NCBI GenBank assembly: GCA_030429835.1
Contig: JAUIGC010000001.1
Span: forward strand, 1-64,000
DNA: 64,000 nucleotides
From: Bacteroidia bacterium
GTDB taxonomy: Bacteria > Bacteroidota > Bacteroidia > Flavobacteriales > Flavobacteriaceae
Direction of reading: 5' to 3'
Below, piece by piece: positions 26,308-36,002 of this stretch. The position numbers and the translations under genes are program-made. The notes under the pieces are model-generated. The model ran no database searches, was not told the DNA's origin, and was given only the letters and a program-made list of their open reading frames with translations. The stretch's first letter is position 1. The number at the start of each line of letters is the position of its first letter.

Positions 26308-29300
26308 ATGAAAAGATTTTCATGGATTCTAGGTATTTGTACCTATATTTTAATAACAGGTTGTGAATCACAGGAAGACCAGAATTTATTTAAGCTATTA
26401 AAGTCCAAAAACACTGGCATTGACTTCATCAATCGTCTTACACCTAGTGACTCCATAAATATATTGGATTTTGAATATATGTTCAATGGTGGAGGTGTGG
26501 CAATTGGAGATGTCAACAATGATGGATTACAAGATATCTATTTTACTGGAAACCAGGTTTCCAGCCGTTTATACCTTAACAAGGGAAACTTAAAATTTGA
26601 GGACATTACACAATCTGCAAAAGTAGGCACGTCTGGTTGGTCTAATGGAGTGGCCATGGTTGACATAAACCAAGATGGACTTATAGATATCTATGTAAGT
26701 CGTGGAGGCCCTAGGAACACTTCTCCGAAAGACATGGCCAATCTTTTTTTTATCAATAATGGCGATGGAACATTTAGGCAGTCCGCTAATGAATTGGGGG
26801 TAGACGATTCTGGATATAGTATCCAAGCTTTATTTCTGGATTATGACAAAGATGGTGATAATGACTTATATATTCTTACCAATGCCCTTGTCGATTACAA
26901 TAGGAATACATCAAGAATCAAGGCTTTGGGCGGTGAGGCCACCAGTACTGACAGACTATACCGAAATGATGGAGTAAGAGGTTTTACAAATGTCTCTAAA
27001 GAGGCAGGAATCCTTGCCGAGGGTTTTGGTCTTGGTGTTTCGGTCTGCGATATTAATAATGATAACTGGCCAGACATATATGTTTCGAATGATTTTTTGA
27101 CCAATGACCTTCTTTATATAAACAATCAAGACGGAACATTCTCAGATAAAATAGATGTCTATTTAAGACATCAAAGTTATAATGGTATGGGTAATGATAT
27201 TGCAGATATAGATAATGATGGTAACATGGATATAATGGTGGTGGATATGCTACCAAACGATAATAAGCGAATCAAACAAAGTATGATGAAGGTCAGCTAT
27301 GATACTTATGTCCGAGACCTTTCATTGGGCTATTCTCCTCAAATGGTTAGAAATACCCTTCAACTTAATAATGGTAACGGGACTTTCAGCGAAATTGGTC
27401 AGTTAACAGGATTACATAATACTGATTGGAGCTGGGCCCCACTTATGGCAGATTTAGATAATGATGGCAAGAAGGATATTTTTATTTCAAATGGATATCG
27501 AAGGGATATCACGAACTTAGACTATATCGTTTATAGCGAACAATCCTCATATTTTGGTGGAAGTAAAAATCGTGATAGTATTAATCTAAAACGTCTTCAG
27601 GATTTACCGGAAGTTAAGCTTCCTAATTTTGTCTATAAAAATCATGGGGAATTAAAGTTTGAAAATAAGGTTAGGGAATGGGGTTTAACACAACCTTCCT
27701 ATTCAAATGGTGCGGCTTATGCAGATTTAGACAATGATGGGGATTTGGAATTAATTATCAATAATATAGATGACGAAGCCTTCATTTACAAAAATAACGG
27801 TATGGAGTTGGCCTCCAAGAAAGGCGAATCCAGAAATTTTATTGACATTAAGTTAATTGGTAATAACTCTATCGGCACTAAAGTATCGGTATTCACAGGA
27901 GAGCATCGGCAAATTCAAATGTTTTCACCTGTTAGGGGCTATTTATCCACAGTAACAGAACGATTGCATTTTGGTTTAGGATCCACATCTAAAATTGATT
28001 CGATTTATGTGCTCTGGCCCAATGACAGGCTTGAAATAATTAAAAATCCTAAGTCAAATCAATTGATGAAAGTTTTTGAAAAAAATGCACAGCCGGACTA
28101 TAGGGAAAGTCCAACTTCTCCAGAAAAATTATTTTCTGAAGTAAGTAAGGAAATAGGAATAGATTATCGCCATCAAGAGGATGATTTTATAGAATTGAGG
28201 TATCAAGCAAGTCTCTTAAAAATGAATACGAAGTTAGGCCCGGGTATTGCGGTTGGAGACGTCAACAATGATGGTCTTGATGATTTTTATGTAGGAGGGA
28301 CCGAACAAAAGAATGGAGCATTGTTTGAGCAAAATTCGAAAGGTCTTTTTGAGTCTCGAACAATTTTAGAAGAGAAAAGGGAGGATATGGCCGTATTGTT
28401 CGCCGATATAGACTCCGATTCCGATATTGACTTGATTTCTATTGATGGTGGTGGAATCGCCGATATGATTAATAAGACCTACACTGACCTTATTTTCTTT
28501 AATGATGGTGAGGGCAATTTTGAGCCTACTGAATTATTACAAAGAGAAGGTAGGGGTTCATGTGCGGAAATGGTGGATTTTGATAGAGATGGGGATTTAG
28601 ATTTGTTTATTGGGGGGAAAGTAATGAACGGATCTTACCCGAATAGTCCAAAGAGCTATTTTCTATCGAATGAGAATGGGAAGTTTAAGGATCGTACTAA
28701 CAATATTTTTGATGGAGATGGAAATCTTGGTATGGTTAGCGATGCCCTTTGGACTGACTTTAATGATGATGGTTATATAGATTTGATAGTTGTTGGTGAG
28801 TTTATGGACGTCCGCTTCTTTAAAAATAAAGAAGGGAGATTGGTAGATGTTACCCAAGAAACAGGATTAAAAAATATGAACGGATGGTGGAATAGTATAG
28901 TCTCTGGTGATTTTGATCAAGACGGAGATACAGATTATGTAGTGGGCAATCTTGGTCAGAACAGCGACGTAAAGGCGAGTCCTGAAGAACCAGTAACGAT
29001 TTATGCCAAGGATTTCGACGGTAACGGGTCAATTGATCCGCTACTTAGTTGCTTTCGAAATGGCAAAGAACATTTAATTCATCCGAGGGATGTTGTGGTA
29101 GCGCAAATTAGCCCGTTTCGCAATCGTTTTTTAGATTATGAAAGTTATGCGAATGCTACAATAGATAAAACGTTTACCGAAAATGATTTTCAAGATGCGA
29201 TCATTTTGAAAGCGACCAATTTTTCATCCACTTATATTGAAAATCTGGGTGATGGCAAATTTATGGCAGTACCTTTGCCGTTACAGGCACAATTTGCCCC

Positions 29301-29790
29301 AGTTTATGGTATTCAGGCCCGAGATTATAATATGGATGGTTTATTAGACCTGCTTTTAGTTGGTAACCATTATAGTGTTGAACCTTCTACAGGTCCATAC
29401 GATGCGTCTATAGGAACATTATTATTGGGAGATGGTGCGGGTAATTTTTCATATGTTAAACCTTTAAAAAGTGGTGTAACAATAACAGGTGATGCAAAAG
29501 GGATGGCAACTATGATTTCTGCAGACAAAAATACGTTAACATTAATTGGTCAGAATTCTAAAAAACTATTGGCGTTTTCAAACAGGACCACTCATCAATA
29601 CATTGCTGTGAATCCGCTAGAGTTATTTGTAAAGGTTCATCTGAAAAATGGAAAAGTTGTGAAATATGAATTTCCTTATGGTGAGTCATACTTAAGTCAA
29701 TCAGCTCGATTTTTGACAATTAACAACGAGGCCACGGATTTTGTGGAATTTATCACCGCAACCGGAAAAAAAAGAAATCAGAAAATTTAA
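26308..29790 (+). CDS. FG-GAP/VCBS repeat lipoprotein with ASPIC/UnbV domain
   Basis: A 1160-residue predicted lipoprotein (lipobox ITGC, Cys19), probably exposed at the cell surface. Many Asp-rich calcium-binding repeats of the type GDVNNDGLQDIYF, ADLDNDGKKDIF and VDFDRDGDLDLF indicate an integrin-like beta-propeller in the N-terminal half and a second set from about 640 to 1000. Between them, at about 530-590, lies an ASPIC/UnbV segment (QMFSPVRGYLSTVTERLHFGLG). Such proteins recur in polysaccharide-degradation loci of marine Bacteroidota, but the function is not established. It is convergent with the multihaem cytochrome gene, with 10 nt between stops. Confidence 0.88.
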   Translation: MKRFSWILGICTYILITGCESQEDQNLFKLLKSKNTGIDFINRLTPSDSINILDFEYMFNGGGVAIGDVNNDGLQDIYFTGNQVSSRLYLNKGNLKFEDITQSAKVGTSGWSNGVAMVDINQDGLIDIYVSRGGPRNTSPKDMANLFFINNGDGTFRQSANELGVDDSGYSIQALFLDYDKDGDNDLYILTNALVDYNRNTSRIKALGGEATSTDRLYRNDGVRGFTNVSKEAGILAEGFGLGVSVCDINNDNWPDIYVSNDFLTNDLLYINNQDGTFSDKIDVYLRHQSYNGMGNDIADIDNDGNMDIMVVDMLPNDNKRIKQSMMKVSYDTYVRDLSLGYSPQMVRNTLQLNNGNGTFSEIGQLTGLHNTDWSWAPLMADLDNDGKKDIFISNGYRRDITNLDYIVYSEQSSYFGGSKNRDSINLKRLQDLPEVKLPNFVYKNHGELKFENKVREWGLTQPSYSNGAAYADLDNDGDLELIINNIDDEAFIYKNNGMELASKKGESRNFIDIKLIGNNSIGTKVSVFTGEHRQIQMFSPVRGYLSTVTERLHFGLGSTSKIDSIYVLWPNDRLEIIKNPKSNQLMKVFEKNAQPDYRESPTSPEKLFSEVSKEIGIDYRHQEDDFIELRYQASLLKMNTKLGPGIAVGDVNNDGLDDFYVGGTEQKNGALFEQNSKGLFESRTILEEKREDMAVLFADIDSDSDIDLISIDGGGIADMINKTYTDLIFFNDGEGNFEPTELLQREGRGSCAEMVDFDRDGDLDLFIGGKVMNGSYPNSPKSYFLSNENGKFKDRTNNIFDGDGNLGMVSDALWTDFNDDGYIDLIVVGEFMDVRFFKNKEGRLVDVTQETGLKNMNGWWNSIVSGDFDQDGDTDYVVGNLGQNSDVKASPEEPVTIYAKDFDGNGSIDPLLSCFRNGKEHLIHPRDVVVAQISPFRNRFLDYESYANATIDKTFTENDFQDAIILKATNFSSTYIENLGDGKFMAVPLPLQAQFAPVYGIQARDYNMDGLLDLLLVGNHYSVEPSTGPYDASIGTLLLGDGAGNFSYVKPLKSGVTITGDAKGMATMISADKNTLTLIGQNSKKLLAFSNRTTHQYIAVNPLELFVKVHLKNGKVVKYEFPYGESYLSQSARFLTINNEATDFVEFITATGKKRNQKI

Positions 29791-29800
29791 GAACTAAGAA

Positions 29801-31027
29801 TTAGTCGTAGATACCGATAAGGTGTGTTCTAATATACACGGGAACTACCAAGGAGTCTTCTTGATTAAAAACTGACATAGTTTTTGATGGAATCAGGGGC
29901 ATATGGCAACTAACACAATTGTTTCCACCTGAATTTCGTTTTTCCATGCTGACACTACACTCGATTATATTGTTAGCATTTCCATGACATTGGATACACT
30001 TTGATTTGAACCATTCAATATCATTTCTTTGATTTTTATGGGGATTATGACAAGTAGTACAACTCATGGCAGTACTCCTCTTAAAACAAGGGCTTGATAG
30101 TAAAAGTCCGTATTGGTTGCCATGTACATCCAGGGAATCTTGTATAGCCAAACTTTGATTCTCTTTTCCCGTATTGTTCGTTAGTGTATCTCCTGTTACG
30201 AATTCAAATGGGTTTTTCCCAAATTCCAATTCTGTTCCTGAGTGGCAAAGGGCACACATATAAAGATTTTGCCTTTGGGTTGCATTAGAAAGTGATAAGA
30301 TATCACGCCCTGTATTTTCATTGGGATTTTTTTTATGGTAATTAACATGATCTATTGATGGTCCATGGCAGCGTTCACAATCAATTCCAAAAATTAAATT
30401 CGATTTGTCATAAATATTGTATTTGTTAAATGTTACCTTATTTTCTGCATATGTAAAATGACATTCAAGACAACGTGCTCTCACAGGTCTATTAGGGGCA
30501 TAAACGCCATTGGGATAACCAGGACTGTTGACCCAACTTCCATCCGCTTCAAAATAAGAAACTTGCAGCTGATATAATTGATTCTCCTGCCAATTGAAAT
30601 AAGATTGGCCCTTAGTCCCAGATCCAATGGCAATATCTAAACTTTTGGACTCGATTAGGGAATCAATTGGCCTCAAAAAGGTATTTTGATGGATACTCTT
30701 CTCCTTTGAAACCATGGAAAACCTAATTTCATCGTTCAGTATAAAATCATTATCAATAGTAATATTTCCTTTTACCGTAGTACTATCTGCGGGTCTAGAG
30801 GTTTTAAAATGTGTTGTTTCAAGGTGTGACCTAAAGATTTCTGGATGGCACGAGGCACATGTTTCCGAACCTGCAAAACCCTTACCGTTGTTATGTACAA
30901 TCTCGGGAATTATGGGTTGGTATTCATTAGTAGAATAGGATTTATAATATTTAAATGTCAAAAATCCAAAGATGATTAAGATCAAGCTGAATATTGGAAT
31001 CGAACGTTTCCTCGTTAAATGAATCAT
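29801..31027 (-). CDS. Heptahaem c-type cytochrome
   Basis: A 408-residue exported electron carrier. Residues about 10-27 form an N-terminal signal or membrane anchor. Seven CxxCH haem-binding motifs are present: CASCH (57-61), CLECH, CERCH, CALCH, CTTCH, CIQCH and CVSCH. Additional His residues could serve as distal ligands. The protein would sit in the periplasm, tethered to the inner membrane. It resembles the cytochrome family often encoded beside ASPIC/UnbV proteins. Redox partner unknown. Divergent from the GH5 gene across a 200-bp region containing one operator-like motif. Confidence 0.88.
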   Translation of the reverse strand: MIHLTRKRSIPIFSLILIIFGFLTFKYYKSYSTNEYQPIIPEIVHNNGKGFAGSETCASCHPEIFRSHLETTHFKTSRPADSTTVKGNITIDNDFILNDEIRFSMVSKEKSIHQNTFLRPIDSLIESKSLDIAIGSGTKGQSYFNWQENQLYQLQVSYFEADGSWVNSPGYPNGVYAPNRPVRARCLECHFTYAENKVTFNKYNIYDKSNLIFGIDCERCHGPSIDHVNYHKKNPNENTGRDILSLSNATQRQNLYMCALCHSGTELEFGKNPFEFVTGDTLTNNTGKENQSLAIQDSLDVHGNQYGLLLSSPCFKRSTAMSCTTCHNPHKNQRNDIEWFKSKCIQCHGNANNIIECSVSMEKRNSGGNNCVSCHMPLIPSKTMSVFNQEDSLVVPVYIRTHLIGIYD

Positions 31028-31160
31028 AATTTAGAAATAACTCAATTATCTGAAAATGAAAAATTTGTTTAAGAAGTTCATTAATCCTTTACCCCAAAAT
31101 AGTTTTTTTTAGTCCGTTAAATGTAAATAGGTCAATAATTGTTTTTAAAGAATAATGTTT

Positions 31161-31180
31161 TGACAAAAAAGTATTGAAAT
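31161..31180 (+). promoter_or_regulatory. Operator-like motif upstream of GH5 (site A)
   Basis: TGACAAAAAAGTATT is one of four copies of TGACAAAAWARTAYT in the mannan locus and lies 48-67 nt before the GH5 start. Confidence 0.5.
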
Positions 31181-31227
31181 ATGAGCTAATATTTGAATAA
31201 ATTGCCTTTTCACTTTAATAAAACCCT

Positions 31228-32226
31228 ATGCCAGTAATACGGTCAATTATTCCCTATATTTTAATTTTTATGGGGAGCACCATATATTCACAAGAAGTTC
31301 TGAGCAGAGTTTCTGTAAAAGAAAACTATTTTGTTACTGAAACCCAGGAGCTAATTGTTTTTCGGGGAATGAGTTCTAGTGATCCGGACAAATTGGATAG
31401 GGAAGGAATATGGACCAAAGGATATTTTGATGAAATAAAAAATTGGGGTGCTAACTTAGTTCGTTTTCCTATTCATCCAGAACGATATAAAAAAAGAGGA
31501 AAGGAAGCCTACTTCAAACTTTTGGATAAGGGTATTCAATGGGCAAGTGAAGCAGGGTTATATGTGATTATTGACTGGCATAGCATAGGAAATCTAAAAA
31601 CTGGGTTGTTCCAAGCTGAAATGTACGATACGGACTTAAAGGAAACATTCAAGTTTTGGCGTGAGATTGCAATACGGTATGGCAATAATACAACAGTTGC
31701 CTTTTATGAACTTTTTAACGAACCTACCAGTGCGCAAAATAGGTTCGGTACACTTAATTGGGAGGAGTGGAAGGAAATAAACTTGGAAATTATTGAAATT
31801 GTAAGAGCTAATGGAGGAAAGGGAATACCTTTAATTGCAGGTTTTAATTGGGCATATGATTTGACTCCAGTGAGCTCGGAACCTTTGGAGGTGGAGGGTA
31901 TCGCATATGTAAGTCACCCATATCCGCAAAAAAGAGAGAAACCATGGGAGGAAAAATGGACCAAGGATTGGGGGTTTGTAAAGGAAAAATACCCTTTGAT
32001 ACTTACAGAATTAGGATTTTGCGGTCCAGAAGATCCTGGTGCACATATACCGGTTATTAGCGACGAATCATACGCAGAAGCAATTACGGATTATTGTGAT
32101 GAAAGAGGTATTTCCTATGTGGTTTGGGTTTTTGACAAGCAATGGGCCCCTAGGCTATATGTAGATGAAAACTATACCCCTTCACGCCAAGGCCGTTATT
32201 TCAAAAAAAAGCTGAGAAGCTATTGA
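31228..32226 (+). CDS. GH5 family glycoside hydrolase (endo-beta-mannanase or glucanase)
   Basis: A 332-residue secreted clan GH-A hydrolase. A Sec signal peptide (about 1-21, cleaved before QEVL) precedes a single TIM-barrel domain. The acid/base is Glu165 in YELFNEP and the nucleophile Glu261 in LTELGF; the IDWHS segment before strand 4 is also typical. Given the mannobiose pathway nearby, it probably cuts beta-1,4-mannan or glucomannan, but cellulase activity is possible. It has its own operator-like site upstream and a strong terminator about 210 bp downstream. Confidence 0.9.
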   Translation: MPVIRSIIPYILIFMGSTIYSQEVLSRVSVKENYFVTETQELIVFRGMSSSDPDKLDREGIWTKGYFDEIKNWGANLVRFPIHPERYKKRGKEAYFKLLDKGIQWASEAGLYVIIDWHSIGNLKTGLFQAEMYDTDLKETFKFWREIAIRYGNNTTVAFYELFNEPTSAQNRFGTLNWEEWKEINLEIIEIVRANGGKGIPLIAGFNWAYDLTPVSSEPLEVEGIAYVSHPYPQKREKPWEEKWTKDWGFVKEKYPLILTELGFCGPEDPGAHIPVISDESYAEAITDYCDERGISYVVWVFDKQWAPRLYVDENYTPSRQGRYFKKKLRSY

Positions 32227-32436
32227 AAGTAATTCAATTTGTCATGTCCATTTGCCCAATAATAAGCATTCTTTCAATTCTCTTACTCTTGAACTAGACA
32301 CATTTGCACAAGTATAATATTACCATAATCCCATGGTCCTTGAATTGAATTCTTTCCGCCACAATCATTGAAAACCATCCGCAGATTCCACGAGATTCGC
32401 TTGAGCTGCGACTTAAAAGAAGTCATTACCAAATAA

Positions 32437-32462
32437 AAAAACCTCGTCAAAACGAGGTTTTT
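32437..32462 (+). terminator. Terminator downstream of GH5
   Basis: AAAAACCTCGT (32437-32447) pairs with ACGAGGTTTTT (32452-32462) around CAAA. The stem is perfect and symmetric, so it may work on both strands. Confidence 0.85.
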
Positions 32463-32575
32463 ATAACTAACAACTCAATAATTAACAATTGTCGCCTAAT
32501 TTTAACAACGGGTTGTCAAACCACGACAATTTTTTACTTATTATTCAAAAGTACGCCTGATTCAATGTATTTTGT

Positions 32576-32590
32576 AGTATTATTTTGTCA
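32576..32590 (-). promoter_or_regulatory. Operator-like motif (site B)
   Basis: On the minus strand the sequence reads TGACAAAATAATACT. With site C it forms an inverted pair about 120 bp apart in the 722-bp region upstream of the symporter gene, which otherwise holds only the terminator and no gene. Confidence 0.5.
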
Positions 32591-32708
32591 ATTCCCAATT
32601 ATATTTTAAAATCTTATCTGCTAGTATTCTAGTGATTTTATAATTGCTAAAAAAAGATTTTTTTCCAGTCATTTCGCAGAAAAAAAATGTCAATATTCTT
32701 TTCGTATA

Positions 32709-32724
32709 TGACAAAATAATACAT
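32709..32724 (+). promoter_or_regulatory. Operator-like motif (site C)
   Basis: TGACAAAATAATACAT differs from site B at one of the 15 consensus positions. It lies 120 nt before the candidate -7 element of the symporter operon. Confidence 0.5.
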
Positions 32725-32843
32725 ATTCATTTCAAGGTGTCTGGTTATTTTTGATATAATTTTTTATGGTTTTTCTTCATTATTTTTAAGAAATTTTCAT
32801 TAGGACCTGCAATAAATTAATGATATAAAAAGCATTTGGCATT

Positions 32844-32851
32844 TATATTTG
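32844..32851 (+). promoter_or_regulatory. Candidate -7 element of the symporter-epimerase-GH26 operon
   Basis: TATATTTG matches TAnnTTTG. A -33 TTTG at the usual distance is not obvious. Transcript start would be near 32858, giving a leader of about 90 nt. Confidence 0.45.
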
Positions 32852-32948
32852 AATTTGGGTGATACCTTTAATACCCTAAACTACTTTAACAGGAGTTGCT
32901 AATCAATTATGGAAGCATACTTAATTTAAACCCTATGCAATCAATGTA

Positions 32949-34796
32949 ATGCTTCGAACCACAGATATTGTAATTATAGCTATATATCTCACTGCAACGA
33001 TTATCATTGGATTGATACTTCGGAAAATGGCGGCAAAGAGTAAAGGGGACTATTTACTTGGGGGCAATTCAATTCCCTGGTATATGCTAGGGTTGTCAAA
33101 TGCTTCTGGAATGTTTGATATTTCCGGAACAATTTGGTTGGTCACCTTAATGTTTGTTTATGGGATTAAAAGTGCATGGATTCCCTGGCTTTGGCCAATT
33201 TTTAATCAGATTTTCATGATGGTTTATTTATCCAGTTGGCTCCGAAAATCAAATGTTACTACGGGTGCGGAATGGATACAAACACGCTTCGGAACTGGAC
33301 GTGGAGGAAAACTTTCCCATTTAATTGTTGTTTTATTTGCCTTATTAAGTTGTCTAGGATTTCTAGCCTATGGATTCATAGGGCTAGGGAAATTTGTAGA
33401 AATTTTTCTTCCCTGGGAATTATTGAACCCTTATGTTCCATTTGAGGTTCCCTTACGTTATGTACCTCACTTATATGGTATAATGTTCACGCTTTTTGCC
33501 ATTTTTTACACCCTTTTGGGTGGCATGCGAGGTATTGTGTGGGCAGATGTACTTCAATTTGGAATTATGACTATTTCTGCAGTAGTGATAGGGTACCTTG
33601 GATTTAAAGCGATTGGAACAAATCCTCTTAATGTACCCCAGGGATGGATGAGTCCCTTTTTCGAATGGAAACTCAATCTGGATTGGAAGGAAATTATACC
33701 CCAAGTAAACCAAAAGATAGCCTCTGACGGCTATGGGTTATTCACTGTGTTCTTTATGTTAATGGTATTTAAAGGCATATTGGTGAGTTTAGCCGGACCT
33801 GCCCCCAATTATGACATGCAAAAAATTCTATCTACAAAGTCTCCCCAGGAGGCCTCCAAAATGAGTGGCCTTGTTTCGGTAGTACTTATGCCCATACGAT
33901 ACCTAATGATTGCAGGTTTTACTGCTTTAGCCCTGATTTATTATGAACGTTTAGACTTGTTGAAAGCGACAGGGGATGTTGATTTCGAACTTCTATTGCC
34001 GTCGGCTATTCTTGAGTTTGCACCAGTTGGACTTTTAGGACTTTTGTTGGCTGGGTTACTGGCTGCATTCATGTCCACCTTTGCCGGCACATTGAACGCT
34101 GCCCAGGCATATTTAATTAATGATATTTATCTAAATTATAAAAAAGAAAAAGTAAATCCGGCCCAAGTCAAGTATGTCAATTATGGTTCAGGTCTACTTG
34201 TGGTATTGGTGAGCATAATACTGGGGTTTTTTGTTGAGGATGTCAATTCGGTTTTACAATGGCTGGTATCTGCTCTTTATGGAAGTTATGTACTTGCGAA
34301 TATACTCAAGTGGCACTGGTGGAGATTTAATGGTCATGGCTTTTTTTGGGGAATGGTATCAGGAATGATTCCTGCCCTTGTACTTCCAATTGTATTTGCA
34401 GAAACCCTAGAACTATATTATTTTCCTGTTTTATTATTGACTTCCTTATTGGGATGCTTAATCGGAACATATTCCGCTCCACCAACAAACCATGAAATTT
34501 TGTCTAACTTCTATATAAGTATTAGACCTTGGGGTCTATGGAAACCCTTACGGGAGGCCCTGAAAGAACATCACCCTAAAATAGAGAAGAATAAATATTT
34601 CAAAAGGGACATGTTTAATATTTTCATTGGTATTATTGCCCAAACCTCCTTGGTCCTATTACCGATGTACTTAATCTTCAGACAGACCTTACCTGTGTTC
34701 ATTCTTCTACCTATTTTGATTGGATGTATCTATCTTTTAAAAAAATACTGGTGGGATACTTTAAATGACACCAATGACCTTATAGATAAAGAATAA
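32949..34796 (+). CDS. Sodium:solute symporter (SSS family), probable mannobiose importer
   Basis: A 615-residue inner-membrane transporter with about 14 hydrophobic segments. The N-terminal part (SKGDYLLGGNSIPWYMLGLSN, then FDISGTIW) has the usual SSS pattern, and LLAAFMSTFAGTLNAAQAYLIND in the middle is characteristic. The neighbouring epimerase and GH26 mannanase, plus GH130 in the same locus, suggest it imports beta-1,4-mannobiose or related disaccharides, as in the Bacteroides mannan cluster. That substrate is inferred. It is the first gene of a tight operon, 9 nt before the epimerase. Confidence 0.9.
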   Translation: MLRTTDIVIIAIYLTATIIIGLILRKMAAKSKGDYLLGGNSIPWYMLGLSNASGMFDISGTIWLVTLMFVYGIKSAWIPWLWPIFNQIFMMVYLSSWLRKSNVTTGAEWIQTRFGTGRGGKLSHLIVVLFALLSCLGFLAYGFIGLGKFVEIFLPWELLNPYVPFEVPLRYVPHLYGIMFTLFAIFYTLLGGMRGIVWADVLQFGIMTISAVVIGYLGFKAIGTNPLNVPQGWMSPFFEWKLNLDWKEIIPQVNQKIASDGYGLFTVFFMLMVFKGILVSLAGPAPNYDMQKILSTKSPQEASKMSGLVSVVLMPIRYLMIAGFTALALIYYERLDLLKATGDVDFELLLPSAILEFAPVGLLGLLLAGLLAAFMSTFAGTLNAAQAYLINDIYLNYKKEKVNPAQVKYVNYGSGLLVVLVSIILGFFVEDVNSVLQWLVSALYGSYVLANILKWHWWRFNGHGFFWGMVSGMIPALVLPIVFAETLELYYFPVLLLTSLLGCLIGTYSAPPTNHEILSNFYISIRPWGLWKPLREALKEHHPKIEKNKYFKRDMFNIFIGIIAQTSLVLLPMYLIFRQTLPVFILLPILIGCIYLLKKYWWDTLNDTNDLIDKE

Positions 34797-34805
34797 CCTT
34801 CAAGA

Positions 34806-36002
34806 ATGCTGATCACGAAAAGGTATGAAGATATAAAGGTGGAGATGTTTGATGAACTGCATCGGATATTGGAGTATTGGGCCTCATACTCTATTGATGC
34901 TAAGTATAATGGTTTTGTTGGAAGACGTGATTTTTATAATAATTTAATTCCTAATGCGAATAAAGGCATCATTTTGAACTCTAGAATTTTATGGTCATTT
35001 TCTTCGGCATCAATTTTCTTAAACACGAAACAATATATGAGCCTTTGCGATAGGGCATTCCAGTATCTTAAAAGTTACTTTAAGGATGAGTTAAATGGTG
35101 GTGTTTTTTGGGAAGTACATTTTGACGGCTCACCATCAAATACTCGAAAACAAGTTTATGCTCAATCTTTTGTCATATATGCCTTGAGCGAATATTACAA
35201 ATTGACAAAAAACGAAGAAGCCAAACTATGGGCAATAGATTTATTTGAAATACTTGAAAAATATGCCAGAGACCGTATAAACCTAGGGTATTATGAAGCT
35301 TTTAACGAGGATTGGAGTCCTATAATGGACATGCGTTTAAGTGAAAAGGATTTAAATTGTGCCAAATCAATGAACACCCATTTACACCTATTGGAGGCCT
35401 ACACCAATCTTTACCAGGTTTACAAAGCTGAGTATTTAAAAAAGGCACTCGAAGAATTGATCTACCTTTTTCAAAACAAATTTTTGGAGAAAAGTTACCA
35501 TCATACACTTTTTTATAATGAGCATTGGGCTCCTTTAAGTCAAAAAATTTCATATGGTCACGACATTGAAGCAGCATGGCTCATGATCGAGGCAGCTAAG
35601 GAAATTAACGATAGAACGATGCTAAAGGAAGTAGAAAATAATTCGCATAAAATCATTTCTAAGTTTATGGATGAAGCTTTGGATAGAGCCGGAGCGGTTA
35701 TGAACGAATATAATACAACAACAAAAACATGGGATGCTGATAGACACTGGTGGCCGCAAGTTGAGGCACTGATCGGGCTTAAATATGGGTATGAGCTAGT
35801 AGGTACTTCAGAATATTTGGAGAAGTCAATAAAAATTTGGGAATTTATCAAGGGCAATCTTTTAGACTACAGGAATGGTGAATGGCATTTTAGAGTTGAT
35901 ACAACTGGACAAGTATGTTTAGATGAAGATAAAATCAGTATGTGGAAGGCCCCTTATCATTCGGTTAGGGCCTGCATTAAAATGAACCAAATTTCGCAAT
36001 GA
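34806..36002 (+). CDS. AGE-family epimerase, probable mannobiose/cellobiose 2-epimerase
   Basis: A 398-residue cytoplasmic (alpha/alpha)6-barrel enzyme. Family residues include MNTHLHLLEAYTNLY, YGHDIEAAWLMIEAA (catalytic His), DRHWWPQVEALIG and WKAPYHSVRACIKM. Cellobiose 2-epimerases convert the reducing-end sugar at C2; on mannobiose they give mannosyl-glucose, the substrate of the GH130 enzyme encoded at 47322-48512. It has no signal peptide, which fits a step after import. It overlaps the following GH26 gene by ATGA. Confidence 0.9.
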   Translation: MLITKRYEDIKVEMFDELHRILEYWASYSIDAKYNGFVGRRDFYNNLIPNANKGIILNSRILWSFSSASIFLNTKQYMSLCDRAFQYLKSYFKDELNGGVFWEVHFDGSPSNTRKQVYAQSFVIYALSEYYKLTKNEEAKLWAIDLFEILEKYARDRINLGYYEAFNEDWSPIMDMRLSEKDLNCAKSMNTHLHLLEAYTNLYQVYKAEYLKKALEELIYLFQNKFLEKSYHHTLFYNEHWAPLSQKISYGHDIEAAWLMIEAAKEINDRTMLKEVENNSHKIISKFMDEALDRAGAVMNEYNTTTKTWDADRHWWPQVEALIGLKYGYELVGTSEYLEKSIKIWEFIKGNLLDYRNGEWHFRVDTTGQVCLDEDKISMWKAPYHSVRACIKMNQISQ

